Shown here: one piece after another, positions 1 through 9,055 of the stretch
Layout of the letters: every line of letters begins with the position of its first letter
Numbering within the stretch: position 1 is the first letter of the stretch
From: Mesoflavibacter sp037029465
Lineage (GTDB): Bacteria; Bacteroidota; Bacteroidia; Flavobacteriales; Flavobacteriaceae
Assembly (NCBI RefSeq): GCF_037029465.1
Contig: NZ_JAYMEM010000031.1
Coordinates: 1-64,000 of the forward strand
DNA length: 64,000 bases
Direction: 5' to 3'
Made by a program: the position numbers and the translations under genes
The notes under the pieces: model-generated
Seen by the model: the letters and a program-made list of their open reading frames with translations, nothing else
What the model was told of the DNA's origin: nothing
The model's database searches: none

Positions 1-1030
1 TCATCAAACCTTAAAAACACATGTTTTTTAGTCACTTCGATCGCAGAGAGAAGTCGCATAATTAATCATAAACAACTAGAGCGATTCCTCCTCGTATCTC
101 GTTCGGAATGACATTAGAATTGTCATTGCGAGGACGCAGGACGAAGCAATCTGTTTTAACGATTAATGACTTTTATCTAATGACTAATTAAGACACAAAT
201 CATCATCAAACCTTAAAAACACATGTTTTTAGTCACTTCGATCGCAGAGAGAAGTCGCATAAATAATCATAAATAACTAGTGAGATTCCTCCTCGTACCT
301 CGTTCGTAATGACAGTAAGATTGACATTACAAGCATCCCATTGTCATTGCGAGGACGTAGGACGAAGCAATCTGTTTTAACGATTAATGACTTTTATCTA
401 ATGACTAATTAAGACACAAATCATCATCAAACCTTAAAAACACATGTTTTTTAGTCACTTCGATCGTAGAGAGAAGTCGCATAAATAATCATAAACAACT
501 AGTGCGATTCCTTCAGTCGTACCTCCTTCGGAATGACATTAGAATTGTCACTACGAGAACGTAGGACGAAGCAATCTGTTTTAACGATTAATGACTTTTA
601 TCTAATGACTAATTAAGACACAAATCATCATCAAACCTTAAAAACACATGTTTTTTAGTCACTTCGATCGCAGAGAGAAGTCGCATAATTAATCATAAAC
701 AACTAGTGAGATTCCTCCTCGTACCTCGTTCGGAATGACATTAGAATTGTCACTACGAGAACGTAGGACGAAGCAATCTGTTTTAACGATTAATGACTAT
801 TATTTAATGACAAATTAAGACACAAATCATCACCAAACCTTAAAAAAAACATATCGTTAGTCACTTCGAACAAAGAGAGAAGTCACATAATTAATAATAA
901 ATTGTTAGTGAGATTCCTTCAGTCGTACCTCACTTCGACAACGCTCAGTACATAGCCTTCGGAATGACATAGGAATTATCATTGCAAACATCCTATTGTC
1001 ATTGCGAGCGCAGCGAAGCAATCTCATTGC
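1..1030. repeat. Tandem array of five ~202-bp composite repeat units
   Basis: Five head-to-tail units start near 1, 203, 424, 628 and 830, giving spacings of 202, 221, 204 and 202 bp. Each begins with a conserved TCATCAAACCTTAAAAA-type block, then carries three short modules with inverted arms: a CACTTC...GAAGT module, an ATTCC...GGAAT module and an ATTGC...GCAAT module. An AT-rich tail containing TTTTAACGATTAATGAC closes each unit. Unit 2 carries about 19 extra bases and unit 5 is the most diverged. No gene is visible here on either strand. The array may continue to the left of the window. Confidence 0.93.
911..969 (+). repeat. Left copy of a perfect 59-bp inverted repeat
   Basis: Read base by base, this stretch (AGATTCCTTCAGTCGTACCT at its start) is the exact reverse complement of 10668-10726. 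It lies in the last unit of the tandem array. It combines an ATTCC...GGAAT module with an inner CACTTCGACAACGCTCAGTA segment. The pair encloses the whole restriction-modification locus. Confidence 0.93.
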
Positions 1031-1077
1031 TTATTGCTAATTGTTAACTGTTTATTGTTAAAATAGCGCACAAAAAA

Positions 1078-1112
1078 AGCCTAAAACACCGCTAGAACTC
1101 CGTTTTTAGGCT
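1078..1112 (-). terminator. Hairpin with T-run on the minus strand
   Basis: AGCCTAAAA (1078-1086) pairs with TTTTAGGCT (1104-1112). The run of A immediately to the left (1072-1078) gives a T-run when read on the minus strand, so this is shaped like a minus-strand terminator. No minus-strand gene lies just to the right of it, so it may be a relic of a lost gene or element. Confidence 0.5.
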
Positions 1113-1316
1113 AAATTTTATAAGGTCTTGAGTGTTTCTTACTCACTCGTCATTGTATATACAAAGTAAATACTTAACAAATGTATGTAAAATAAATGTA
1201 GATTTTTGTAAAAAATCATTAAATTTTTAGGAGTCAATACTTTAGCTAGCTGTTATTTAACCCAGCTTAAATTTATCTTTATTTTTTATTGAACAGGGTT
1301 TCAAATTATTAAAAAG

Positions 1317-1347
1317 TTGGTATATTTAAACTCTCCCAATAAAATTG
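1317..1347 (+). promoter_or_regulatory. Candidate hsdM promoter
   Basis: TTG (1317-1319), a 20-base spacer, then TAAAATTG (1340-1347). This matches the Bacteroidota pattern TTG-N19/20-TAnnTTTG at seven of eight positions in the -7 box. It lies about 50 bases before the hsdM start. The rest of 1113-1397 is AT-rich and has no gene. Confidence 0.5.
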
Positions 1348-1397
1348 ATAATAGTAGTATATCAAAGTCTACTTAATAATTAATTATACCATCATAA

Positions 1398-2996
1398 ATG
1401 CCAAAAACAGACACCAGTTTCGAGAAGAAACTATTTAAAGCTGCCGATAAACTGCGTAAAAACATTGATGCTGCCGAATACAAGCACGTCGTACTCGGTT
1501 TAATTTTCTTAAAATACATTTCAGAATCTTTTACAGAATTGTACCACAAACTAGAGGAAGACGAATGGAGCGACCCAGAAGATAGAGACGAGTACATTGC
1601 CGAAAACACCTTCTTTGTTCCTAAACTAGCACGTTGGTCTCACATACACGCGCAAGCCAAATTGCCTTCTATCGGACAAACCATAGATGAAGCAATGGAA
1701 GCTATTGAGAAAGAAAACAAAGAGCTTAAAAACGTATTACCTCAGGTTTACGGTAAAGCCAATTTAGATAAAACGTCTTTAGGAGAACTTATAGATTTAA
1801 TCTCTAACACCCAACTACAAGCCGAAAACGAAAACTCAAAAGACCTTTTTGGTCGTGTGTATGAATATTTCTTGGGAGAATTTGCCAATGCCGAAGGAAA
1901 AAAAGGCGGACAATTCTACACACCAAAAGCTATAGTAAAACTAATGGTAGAAATGATAGAACCTTACAAAGGACGTGTGTACGACCCAGCAAGTGGTTCT
2001 GGTGGTATGTTCGTCATGAGTGAAAAATTCGTTACCGAACACCAAGGAAACATAAAAGACATAACCGTGTACGGACAAGAAAGCAACCACACCACGTGGA
2101 AACTTTCTAAAATGAACCTTGCCATACGTAACATCAATAGCAAGTTTGTGGTTTGGAACAACGAAGGCACCTTTTTAAAAGATGCGCACCCAGATTTAAA
2201 AGCCGATTTTATCCTTGCCAATCCACCATTTAACCAAAAAGATTGGGGCGTAGATATTCTGGCAGACGATGCACGATGGAAATACGGCACACCACCAAAC
2301 GGAAACGCCAATTACGGGTGGATGCAACATATGCTGTACCATCTATCACCACGTGGCGTAATGGCAACCGTATTGTCTAATGGGTCTTTAAGTTCTAATA
2401 CGTCTGGCGAAGGCGATATCCGTAAAAATTTAGTCGATAACGATTTGGTAGAATGCATTGTGGCTTTACCAAAACAACTATTTTATAACACGGGTATTCC
2501 TGCTTGTATTTGGTTTTTACGCAGAAACCGCACTTCTTCCCCTTTAGGGGATACAGGGGCAAAAGAAGTATTATTTATAGATGCCTCAGAGTTAGGCTAT
2601 ATGAAATCTCGTGTACACCGTGATTTTACCGAAGAAGACATCGCCAAAATACGAGACACCTACCTCAACTGGCGTAAGCAAAAGCAAACCGTCACTTCGA
2701 GTGATTCGCGAGGTACGAGCGAATTGTATCGAGAAGCGAGTGATAAACAAAGTGAGGAATTGTATCGAGACATAAAAGGCTTCTGCAAATCTGCAACCCT
2801 AGAAGCCATACAAAAACACAGTTACGTGCTCACACCAGGACGTTATGTAGGCATACCCGATGAAGAAGATGACGGTATTCCATTTGAAGAAAAAATGCAG
2901 ACATTGACGGCTACACTAAAAGAACAAATGGACAAAGAGCAGGAGTTGAACAAAGAAATTGCTACGCAACTGGCTAAAATTGGAATGCGTTTATGA
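1398..2996 (+). CDS. hsdM: Type I restriction-modification DNA methyltransferase subunit HsdM
   Basis: HsdM is the modification subunit of a type I restriction system. It transfers methyl groups from S-adenosylmethionine to adenine in the site chosen by HsdS. The N-terminal helical domain covers roughly residues 8-150 and is followed by GGQFYTP. The SAM-binding motif DPASGSGG is at 196-203 and the catalytic NPPF at 275-278. At 532 aa it is slightly long. Two stretches, about residues 379-391 and 432-458, are encoded by DNA that looks like the dispersed repeats nearby and fall in surface-loop-like positions; the conserved blocks IKGFC and TPGRYVG continue after them. Its TGA overlaps the hsdS ATG (ATGA), so the two are translationally coupled. 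Confidence 0.97.
   Translation: MPKTDTSFEKKLFKAADKLRKNIDAAEYKHVVLGLIFLKYISESFTELYHKLEEDEWSDPEDRDEYIAENTFFVPKLARWSHIHAQAKLPSIGQTIDEAMEAIEKENKELKNVLPQVYGKANLDKTSLGELIDLISNTQLQAENENSKDLFGRVYEYFLGEFANAEGKKGGQFYTPKAIVKLMVEMIEPYKGRVYDPASGSGGMFVMSEKFVTEHQGNIKDITVYGQESNHTTWKLSKMNLAIRNINSKFVVWNNEGTFLKDAHPDLKADFILANPPFNQKDWGVDILADDARWKYGTPPNGNANYGWMQHMLYHLSPRGVMATVLSNGSLSSNTSGEGDIRKNLVDNDLVECIVALPKQLFYNTGIPACIWFLRRNRTSSPLGDTGAKEVLFIDASELGYMKSRVHRDFTEEDIAKIRDTYLNWRKQKQTVTSSDSRGTSELYREASDKQSEELYRDIKGFCKSATLEAIQKHSYVLTPGRYVGIPDEEDDGIPFEEKMQTLTATLKEQMDKEQELNKEIATQLAKIGMRL
2532..2569 (+). repeat. Repeat-like insert 1 inside hsdM
   Basis: A 38-bp element with 7-bp inverted arms, ACTTCTT (2532-2538) and AAGAAGT (2563-2569). 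It encloses the palindrome CCCCTTTAGGGG (2539-2550) and a second GGGG tract. It encodes the low-complexity stretch TSSPLGDTGAKEV between RRNR and the conserved LFIDASELG. Its GC-rich, palindromic character differs from the surrounding gene. The reading frame stays open. Confidence 0.7.
2691..2771 (+). repeat. Repeat-like insert 2 inside hsdM
   Basis: Begins GTCACTTCGA, the same ten bases that open the CACTTC module of the left array, and runs to GAGAAG as that module does. GAATTGTATCGAGA then occurs a second time about 36 bases later, a partial tandem duplication. It encodes 27 residues rich in S, E, R and D (about 432-458). The frame is kept, so it adds a charged loop. Confidence 0.75.
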
Positions 2997-4240
2997 GTAG
3001 TGTAAATGAAAATACTTGTGCTGAACAAGGTCGAAGTATACCAGATGGTTGGTTGGAAACTACTTTGGGTGAGGTAATAAATATAATTGGTGGAGGAACA
3101 CCAAAAACAAAAATTCCTGAATACTGGGATGGTGAAATACCTTGGCTTTCAGTGGTTGATTTTAATAACGATAATCGTTGGGTTTCAACTACTGAAAAAT
3201 CAATTACGGAATTGGGACTGAAAAAAAGTTCTACAAAACTTTTAAACGTTGGTGATATTATTATTTCTGCAAGAGGTACAGTTGGAGCAATGGCTCAACT
3301 GAAAAGGGAAATGGCGTTCAATCAATCTTGTTATGGCATAAAAGAAGTTGAAGATGTTTCTGATAAAGATTTTTTATTCTATCTAACCAAACATAGTTTA
3401 AAACAAATTAATAGAAATACATATGGAGCAGTTTTTGATACAATTACAACGAAAACTTTTGATGTAATAAACGTAAACCTTCCGTCACTACCAGAACAAA
3501 AAGCCATAGCCAACATCCTAACCGCTTTTGATGATAAAATAGAAAACCTACAAGCCCAAAACAAAACCCTAGAGCAAACCGCACAAACTATTTTCAAAGA
3601 ATGGTTTGGTAAATACCAAGTAGGTGATGAATTGCCTGATGGATGGCGTGTTGGGAAGATTACAGAGTTATTTGAAATAAGAGATGGTACTCACGATTCG
3701 CCAAAACAAAAAGAAATAGGTTACAAACTAATCACTTCTAAACATCTTGGGAATAATCGAATTAAACTTGAAGATGCTTATTTAATTTCGGAAGAAGACT
3801 ACATAAATGTAAATAAACGAAGTAGAGTTGAACAATTCGACATATTAGTTTCAATGATAGGAACTATTGGATTAATCTATCTCGAGCAAAACGAACTAAT
3901 TAATTATGCCATCAAAAATGTTGCTTTATTTAAAACATCACAAAACAAGTCTTTTTCAATTTATACATATTTATGGTTAAAGAGCTCGTTTGGTAAATAT
4001 TTCTTTGAAACAAGTAAAAGTGGAACTACACAGGAATATATTTCATTAAAAAGTTTTAGAGCTATAGAATTGGTTATTCCTGATGACAAAATGATAAATA
4101 GATTCAACAATATCGTCTTTGATTTATTTGGAAAAATAAAAAACAACACAGCACAAACTCAAACCCTCAAACAAACCAGAGATACTTTATTACCAAAATT
4201 AATGAGTGGGCAAATACGTGTAAATGCGTTTAAAGCGTAA
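2993..4240 (+). CDS. hsdS: Type I restriction-modification specificity subunit HsdS
   Basis: HsdS recognises the bipartite DNA target and tethers HsdM and HsdR. The 415 aa show the usual two halves. Target-recognition domain 1 spans about residues 17-165 and ends at the conserved LPSLPEQKAIANIL, with a helical spacer (FDDKIENLQAQNKTLEQ) at about 175-200. Domain 2 spans about 215-375, with a second helical spacer at the C-terminus ending TLLPKLMSGQI. It starts inside the hsdM stop (ATGA overlap). The extreme N-terminus (CAEQGRSI before PDGW) is encoded by a repeat-like 28-bp element. No second or partial hsdS copy lies nearby that could drive domain shuffling. Confidence 0.96.
   Translation: MSSVNENTCAEQGRSIPDGWLETTLGEVINIIGGGTPKTKIPEYWDGEIPWLSVVDFNNDNRWVSTTEKSITELGLKKSSTKLLNVGDIIISARGTVGAMAQLKREMAFNQSCYGIKEVEDVSDKDFLFYLTKHSLKQINRNTYGAVFDTITTKTFDVINVNLPSLPEQKAIANILTAFDDKIENLQAQNKTLEQTAQTIFKEWFGKYQVGDELPDGWRVGKITELFEIRDGTHDSPKQKEIGYKLITSKHLGNNRIKLEDAYLISEEDYINVNKRSRVEQFDILVSMIGTIGLIYLEQNELINYAIKNVALFKTSQNKSFSIYTYLWLKSSFGKYFFETSKSGTTQEYISLKSFRAIELVIPDDKMINRFNNIVFDLFGKIKNNTAQTQTLKQTRDTLLPKLMSGQIRVNAFKA
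3012..3039 (+). repeat. Repeat-like insert at the N-terminus of hsdS
   Basis: A 28-bp element with 6-bp inverted arms, ATACTT (3012-3017) and AAGTAT (3034-3039). Its right half, CTGA...GTCGAAGTAT, matches the reverse complement of the intergenic repeat at 13592-13612. It encodes TCAEQGRSI-like residues just before the conserved PDGW of the first recognition domain. Confidence 0.65.
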
Positions 4241-4330
4241 TTGGCTAGTATGTATAAGTGTTTTGAAATACAGAAAAACACTTAAATAGATAAAAATGTA
4301 AAAATAAACTATTTTTAAAATGCTTATTAT

Positions 4331-4338
4331 TACATTTG
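4331..4338 (+). promoter_or_regulatory. Possible -7 box before the ATPase gene
   Basis: TACATTTG fits TAnnTTTG exactly and lies about 20 bases before the ATG, in the 118-bp hsdS-ATPase gap. No clear TTG is seen at the expected -33 distance. It could give the ATPase and hsdR their own transcription. Confidence 0.4.
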
Positions 4339-4358
4339 TGTAATAAATAAGAAATATT

Positions 4359-5813
4359 ATGGCTTTTGATACTGTTATTCCTACATCAAAACGTATAGAG
4401 CGTTTACGTTACGAAAACCCTTGGTGGGTTACGGGTGCTGTGCAAGAGGCATATCAAAATATGTCGCGCCGCTTGTATTTTGATTTGTTTTACCCCTTTG
4501 TAAAAGAAACTAACATAAAACGGGCGGTAGTACTTATGGGTCCGCGTCGTGTGGGTAAAACTGTAATGATGTATCATAGCATACACGCCTTACTAGAAGA
4601 AGGTGTACCTCGTAAAAATGTATTTTTTATAGGTATAGATAATCCTATTTATATGCACCTTGGGTTAGAAGACGTATTATTACTAGCACAAGAAGCCGTA
4701 CAGCTAGACCATCTAGAGGGTTGTTTTGTGTTTTTTGATGAAATACAATATTTAAAAGATTGGGAGCGTCACCTTAAAGTACTGGTAGATAGCTACCCAA
4801 AAACCAAGTTTGTAGTTTCGGGTTCTGCTGCTGCTGCACTGCGTTTACAAAGCACAGAAAGTGGCGCAGGTAGGTTTACAGATTTTATGTTACCACCGCT
4901 TACCTTTCACGAGTATATACATCTTAAAGGTTTACAAGACCTGGTACAGCAAAAAACCATTTTATATAACCAAAAAGACATTCCGTTTTACACCACACAT
5001 AATATAAAAGAGCTTAACAAGGCGTTTTTTCATTATTTAAATTATGGGGGTTATCCAGAGGTTGTACTGTCAGAACATATACAAAGTGATATGGGACGCT
5101 ATGTAAAAAGTGATATTGTAGACAAAGTCTTACTGCGAGATTTACCGAGTTTATATGGTATTAAAGAAGTGCAAGAACTCAACAGCTTTTTTACCTACAT
5201 TGCTTATAATTCGGGCAACGAGTTTTCGTACGAGCGTCTTGCAAAAGATAGCGGTATTACCAAAGAGCTTTTAAAAAAGTATTTAGAATATCTGGAAGCG
5301 GCTTTTCTTATAAAAGTCATTCATAAAGTAAACGAAACTGCAAAAAAACTAAAACGTATCACCAGTTTTAAAGTCTATTTAACCAATTCATCTTTACGTA
5401 CCGCCTTGTTTTCACCCATTATAGAAACAGATAATGAAACAGGTAATCTAATAGAAACGGCTATCTTCTCGCAGTGGATGCACAGAGAGCATCTCGATTT
5501 AAAATATGCACGCTGGAAAATGGGACGTAAAGAGGGCGAGGTTGATATCGTTTTACTAGACAATAAACTGTTTAAACCACAATGGTGTGTAGAAATAAAA
5601 TGGAGTAACCGCTTTGTAGATAAACCGCAAGAATTAAAGAGCTTACGTCATTTCTGTAAAGAAAATAATTTTACAGCAACCCTTGTAACCACCATAGATA
5701 TGATGGCAAATAAAACGGTAGACGATGTACACATCACTTTTGTCCCTGCAGCAGTCTATGCCTATAATATAGGTGTAAATACCATAGAACTAAAATCTAA
5801 TAACTGGAACTAA
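4359..5813 (+). CDS. ATP-binding protein, AAA_14/DUF4143 family, inside the hsd locus
   Basis: A 484-aa P-loop ATPase of the AAA_14 plus DUF4143 type. Walker A GPRRVGKT is at 61-68 and the Walker B-like FFDEIQ at 125-130. A sensor-like VSGSAAAAL follows. The C-terminal region carries EVD (394-396) and, 15 residues on, EIK (412-414), which resembles the D...ExK core of PD-(D/E)xK nucleases, a known feature of DUF4143. The biochemical role of this family is largely unknown. It sits between hsdS and hsdR, and its TAA overlaps the hsdR ATG by one base (TAATG), so its synthesis is tied to the restriction subunit. I infer a regulatory or accessory defence role; it could also be an independent passenger gene. 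Confidence 0.85.
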   Translation: MAFDTVIPTSKRIERLRYENPWWVTGAVQEAYQNMSRRLYFDLFYPFVKETNIKRAVVLMGPRRVGKTVMMYHSIHALLEEGVPRKNVFFIGIDNPIYMHLGLEDVLLLAQEAVQLDHLEGCFVFFDEIQYLKDWERHLKVLVDSYPKTKFVVSGSAAAALRLQSTESGAGRFTDFMLPPLTFHEYIHLKGLQDLVQQKTILYNQKDIPFYTTHNIKELNKAFFHYLNYGGYPEVVLSEHIQSDMGRYVKSDIVDKVLLRDLPSLYGIKEVQELNSFFTYIAYNSGNEFSYERLAKDSGITKELLKKYLEYLEAAFLIKVIHKVNETAKKLKRITSFKVYLTNSSLRTALFSPIIETDNETGNLIETAIFSQWMHREHLDLKYARWKMGRKEGEVDIVLLDNKLFKPQWCVEIKWSNRFVDKPQELKSLRHFCKENNFTATLVTTIDMMANKTVDDVHITFVPAAVYAYNIGVNTIELKSNNWN

Positions 5814-8800
5814 TGCTTAACGAAAACACCATAGAACTTGCTTTAATAGACCAATTAGTCAATCAAGGCTACACGTATCATAATGGTACAACCATTTCAC
5901 CTATTGATGAGAATCCACAGCGTGAAAATTTCAGTTCAGTAGTATTAGAAAACCAGTTTAAAGAGTCACTCAAAAAACTAAATCCTACTTTACCAGAATC
6001 TGCACGTGTTGAAGCCTATCAAAAAGTAATCAATCTAGGTACAGAAGACATTATGGAAAACAACGAACGTTTCCATGCACTTCTAACAAATGGCGTAACC
6101 GTAGAATACACCCAAGAAGGCAGAACCAAAGGGATTAACGTAACGTTGTTAGACGTAGAAAAGCCAGAGAACAATAACTTTTGGGTAGTCAATCAATTAG
6201 TGGTTAAAGAAAACAACAACGAGAAACGCTTTGATGTGGTCATTTATATTAACGGGCTACCATTAGTATTTATAGAACTCAAAAGTGCCACAAGCGAAAA
6301 AGCAACCCTACGTAGAGCCTACGACCAAATACAAAACTACAAAAAAGCGGTACCAAGCATATTTTATTACAATGCAATTTGTGTGATTAGCGATGGTATA
6401 GATGCGGCAACCTCTAGTGTATCTGCACCATTTTCACGTTTTCTTGCTTGGAAAGCACCAAAAAGTAAAGAAATAAAAAGCTTGCTACAAGACAATTCGG
6501 TTAGTTTAGCTGCTGAGCCAACATCAGCCTATAATGCTACACCTTTGCAAAATATGCTAAGCTATATGCTCAACAAAAAAACGCTAGTAGAGTTAATACG
6601 CTACTGTACAGTGTTTGAAAAAGAAGAAAAGAAAGACGAAGACACAGGAATTGTATCGCAAATAAAGATTAAGAAAGTAGCAGCTTATCATCAATATTAC
6701 GCCGTTCAAAAAGCTGTTGCCCAAACCTTACGAGCAACTCATAGTGAAGAAGGAGACCGCAAAGTAGGTGTCGTTTGGCACACACAAGGTTCTGGTAAAT
6801 CCTTGTCTATGGTATTTTATAGCGGACAAATTATTACGCATCCGCAAATGGAAAACCCAACTATTGTGATACTAACAGACCGTAATGATTTAGACGACCA
6901 ACTATTTGGTACGTTTGGAAATTGTGTTGGTTTATTACGACAAACACCAGTACAAGCCGATAGTAGAGAACACATAAAAGAACTATTAAAAGTTTCTGGT
7001 GGTGGTGTAATATTCACAACCATTCAAAAATTTGCACCAGCAGAAGGCAATGTTTACGAAACCTTATCAGATAGAACGAATATCGTGGTAGTGGCAGACG
7101 AAGCACACCGTAGTCAATATGGATTTTCTGGTCGTGTTGTAGAAACTGATGATGGTTCAGAAATAAGATACGGAAATGCCAAGTATTTGCGTGATGCCTT
7201 ACCAAATGCATCTTATATTGGTTTTACAGGAACACCTATTGAGAAAGAAGACAAATCAACACCACAAGTTTTTGGAGATTATATAGACGTGTATGACATA
7301 AAACAAGCGGTAGATGATGGTGCAACGGTACCTATTAGCTATGAATCCCGTTTAATTAAAATTAAACTTGATGAGGAAACATCTAAACAGTTAGATGATG
7401 AAATAAACGATATTGAGGGTGCAACCGAAGAGCAAATAGAAAAAGCCAAAAAGAAAACAGCTACTATTGATGCGGTAGTGGGGCATCCAGACCGTTTAAA
7501 AGATGTAGCTAAAGATATAGTCACACATTTTGAAGCACGACAAAAGGTATTTGAAGGTAAAGCAATGATTGTGGGGATGACCCGCAATATTTGTGTACGT
7601 CTTTACAATGAAATTGTAGCCTTAAAACCAGAATGGCATAATACCGATTTAGATAAGGGTGCAATCAAAGTCATAATGACAAGTTCTACAGACGACCCAG
7701 AAATATTTCAACCACACCATACCACCAAAAATCAAAGAAAAGATTTAGCAACAAGAATGAAAGACACCAATGATGAACTTAAATTGGTTATTGTTCGCGA
7801 TATGTGGTTAACTGGTTTTGATGCACCAAGTATGCATACTTTGTATGTTGACAAGAAAATGCAAGGGGCGAATTTAATGCAAGCTATTGCAAGAGTCAAT
7901 CGCGTGTACAAAGACAAACCAGGTGGTTTGGTGGTCGATTATATTGGTATAGGTCAAGATTTACGGAAAGCAATGGCAACCTATTTACAAAGTGGAGGTG
8001 AAGGTTCACCAGTGGTAGATATAAAAGAGGCTATTGCAGGAATGAAAGAGAAATTTGAAATCGTAGAGCAGATGTTTAACGGTTTTGCTTTTAAACAATA
8101 TTTCAAAGTTGATACCGCACAAAAATTACAAGTATTATTGGGTGCTCAAAACTTCATTTTAGCAGACCAAAAATTGAAAGACCGATTTCTAAAAGAAGTG
8201 ACTCTATTGTCTAAGTTGTTTGCAATGTCAATACCAAGTCCAGATGCAGAAAAACTAAAAGATGGTGTGGCTTTTTTTCAAGCAGTAAAAGCTAGATTAA
8301 ATAAGTTTTCCAGTAATGGTGTAAAATCAGATTACGAAGTAGAAACCGCTATCAAACAAATTGTGGATGATGCACTGTCTAGCGATGGCGTCATAGATGT
8401 GTTTGAAGCAGCAGGTGTAAAAGCACCATCAGTCGGTATCTTATCCGATGAGTTTTTGTTGGAAGTAAAAAATATGCAACAAAAGAATGTTGCTTTTGAA
8501 CTTTTGAAAAAACTATTGAGTGATGAGGTAAGAATCCGTAAAACAAAAAACCTAGCACAAGGGAAGAAGTTTTCAGAAATGTTAGAATCCGTTGTAAAAC
8601 GCTATCATAACAACCAAATAGATTCAGCGCAAGTATTAGCAGAATTATCCGATATCGCAAAAGAAATGCGATTAGAAGATGCTAAATCAGAAGATTTAGG
8701 CTTAACACCAGAGGAATATGCCTTTTATAGCGTCCTAAAACAAAACGAATCAACCAACTTTTTAGAAGATGACAAAATGAAAGAGTTGATTCACACCATT

Positions 8801-8989
8801 GTTGATGTTATTAGAAAAAACGCCACAGTCGATTGGAGTAAACGAGACGATGTAAGAGCAAAATTACGATTAACCGTAAAGAAAATACTAATGCGTTACG
8901 GTTACCCACCAGATATAGCAAAAATGGAAGCAGACAAAGTATTAGCCCAAGGGGAATCTTTAGCTGAAATGTTTTCAAATGGCAAATAA
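5813..8989 (+). CDS. hsdR: Type I restriction endonuclease subunit HsdR
   Basis: HsdR is the motor and nuclease subunit that translocates and cuts unmethylated DNA. In 1058 aa it shows the N-terminal PD-(D/E)xK nuclease core (D141, then E155-L-K157). The superfamily 2 helicase follows: Walker A GSGKS at 326-330, DEAH at 429-432, GFTGTP shortly after, and the C-terminal RecA lobe with TGFDAP and QAIARVNR. A long helical C-terminal region for subunit contact ends the protein. All catalytic residues are present, so the enzyme looks intact. Its start overlaps the ATPase stop by one base. It is the last hsd gene; no clear hairpin terminator follows. Confidence 0.97.
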   Translation: MLNENTIELALIDQLVNQGYTYHNGTTISPIDENPQRENFSSVVLENQFKESLKKLNPTLPESARVEAYQKVINLGTEDIMENNERFHALLTNGVTVEYTQEGRTKGINVTLLDVEKPENNNFWVVNQLVVKENNNEKRFDVVIYINGLPLVFIELKSATSEKATLRRAYDQIQNYKKAVPSIFYYNAICVISDGIDAATSSVSAPFSRFLAWKAPKSKEIKSLLQDNSVSLAAEPTSAYNATPLQNMLSYMLNKKTLVELIRYCTVFEKEEKKDEDTGIVSQIKIKKVAAYHQYYAVQKAVAQTLRATHSEEGDRKVGVVWHTQGSGKSLSMVFYSGQIITHPQMENPTIVILTDRNDLDDQLFGTFGNCVGLLRQTPVQADSREHIKELLKVSGGGVIFTTIQKFAPAEGNVYETLSDRTNIVVVADEAHRSQYGFSGRVVETDDGSEIRYGNAKYLRDALPNASYIGFTGTPIEKEDKSTPQVFGDYIDVYDIKQAVDDGATVPISYESRLIKIKLDEETSKQLDDEINDIEGATEEQIEKAKKKTATIDAVVGHPDRLKDVAKDIVTHFEARQKVFEGKAMIVGMTRNICVRLYNEIVALKPEWHNTDLDKGAIKVIMTSSTDDPEIFQPHHTTKNQRKDLATRMKDTNDELKLVIVRDMWLTGFDAPSMHTLYVDKKMQGANLMQAIARVNRVYKDKPGGLVVDYIGIGQDLRKAMATYLQSGGEGSPVVDIKEAIAGMKEKFEIVEQMFNGFAFKQYFKVDTAQKLQVLLGAQNFILADQKLKDRFLKEVTLLSKLFAMSIPSPDAEKLKDGVAFFQAVKARLNKFSSNGVKSDYEVETAIKQIVDDALSSDGVIDVFEAAGVKAPSVGILSDEFLLEVKNMQQKNVAFELLKKLLSDEVRIRKTKNLAQGKKFSEMLESVVKRYHNNQIDSAQVLAELSDIAKEMRLEDAKSEDLGLTPEEYAFYSVLKQNESTNFLEDDKMKELIHTIVDVIRKNATVDWSKRDDVRAKLRLTVKKILMRYGYPPDIAKMEADKVLAQGESLAEMFSNGK

Positions 8990-9055
8990 TGTTTGGTTAT
9001 AGTATAGAAGGTTATTATAAACGTATTTAAATTAAAAACTTTTAGATCAATAAAC

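Noticed and set aside
1..1030. CRISPR array
   Set aside because: Units are about 202 bp and similar along their whole length; there are no short repeats with unique spacers and no cas genes.
2993..4240. Phase-variable hsdS by domain shuffling
   Set aside because: There is a single hsdS, no partial second copy and no recombinase beside it; xerD is 50 kb away and looks like the housekeeping gene.
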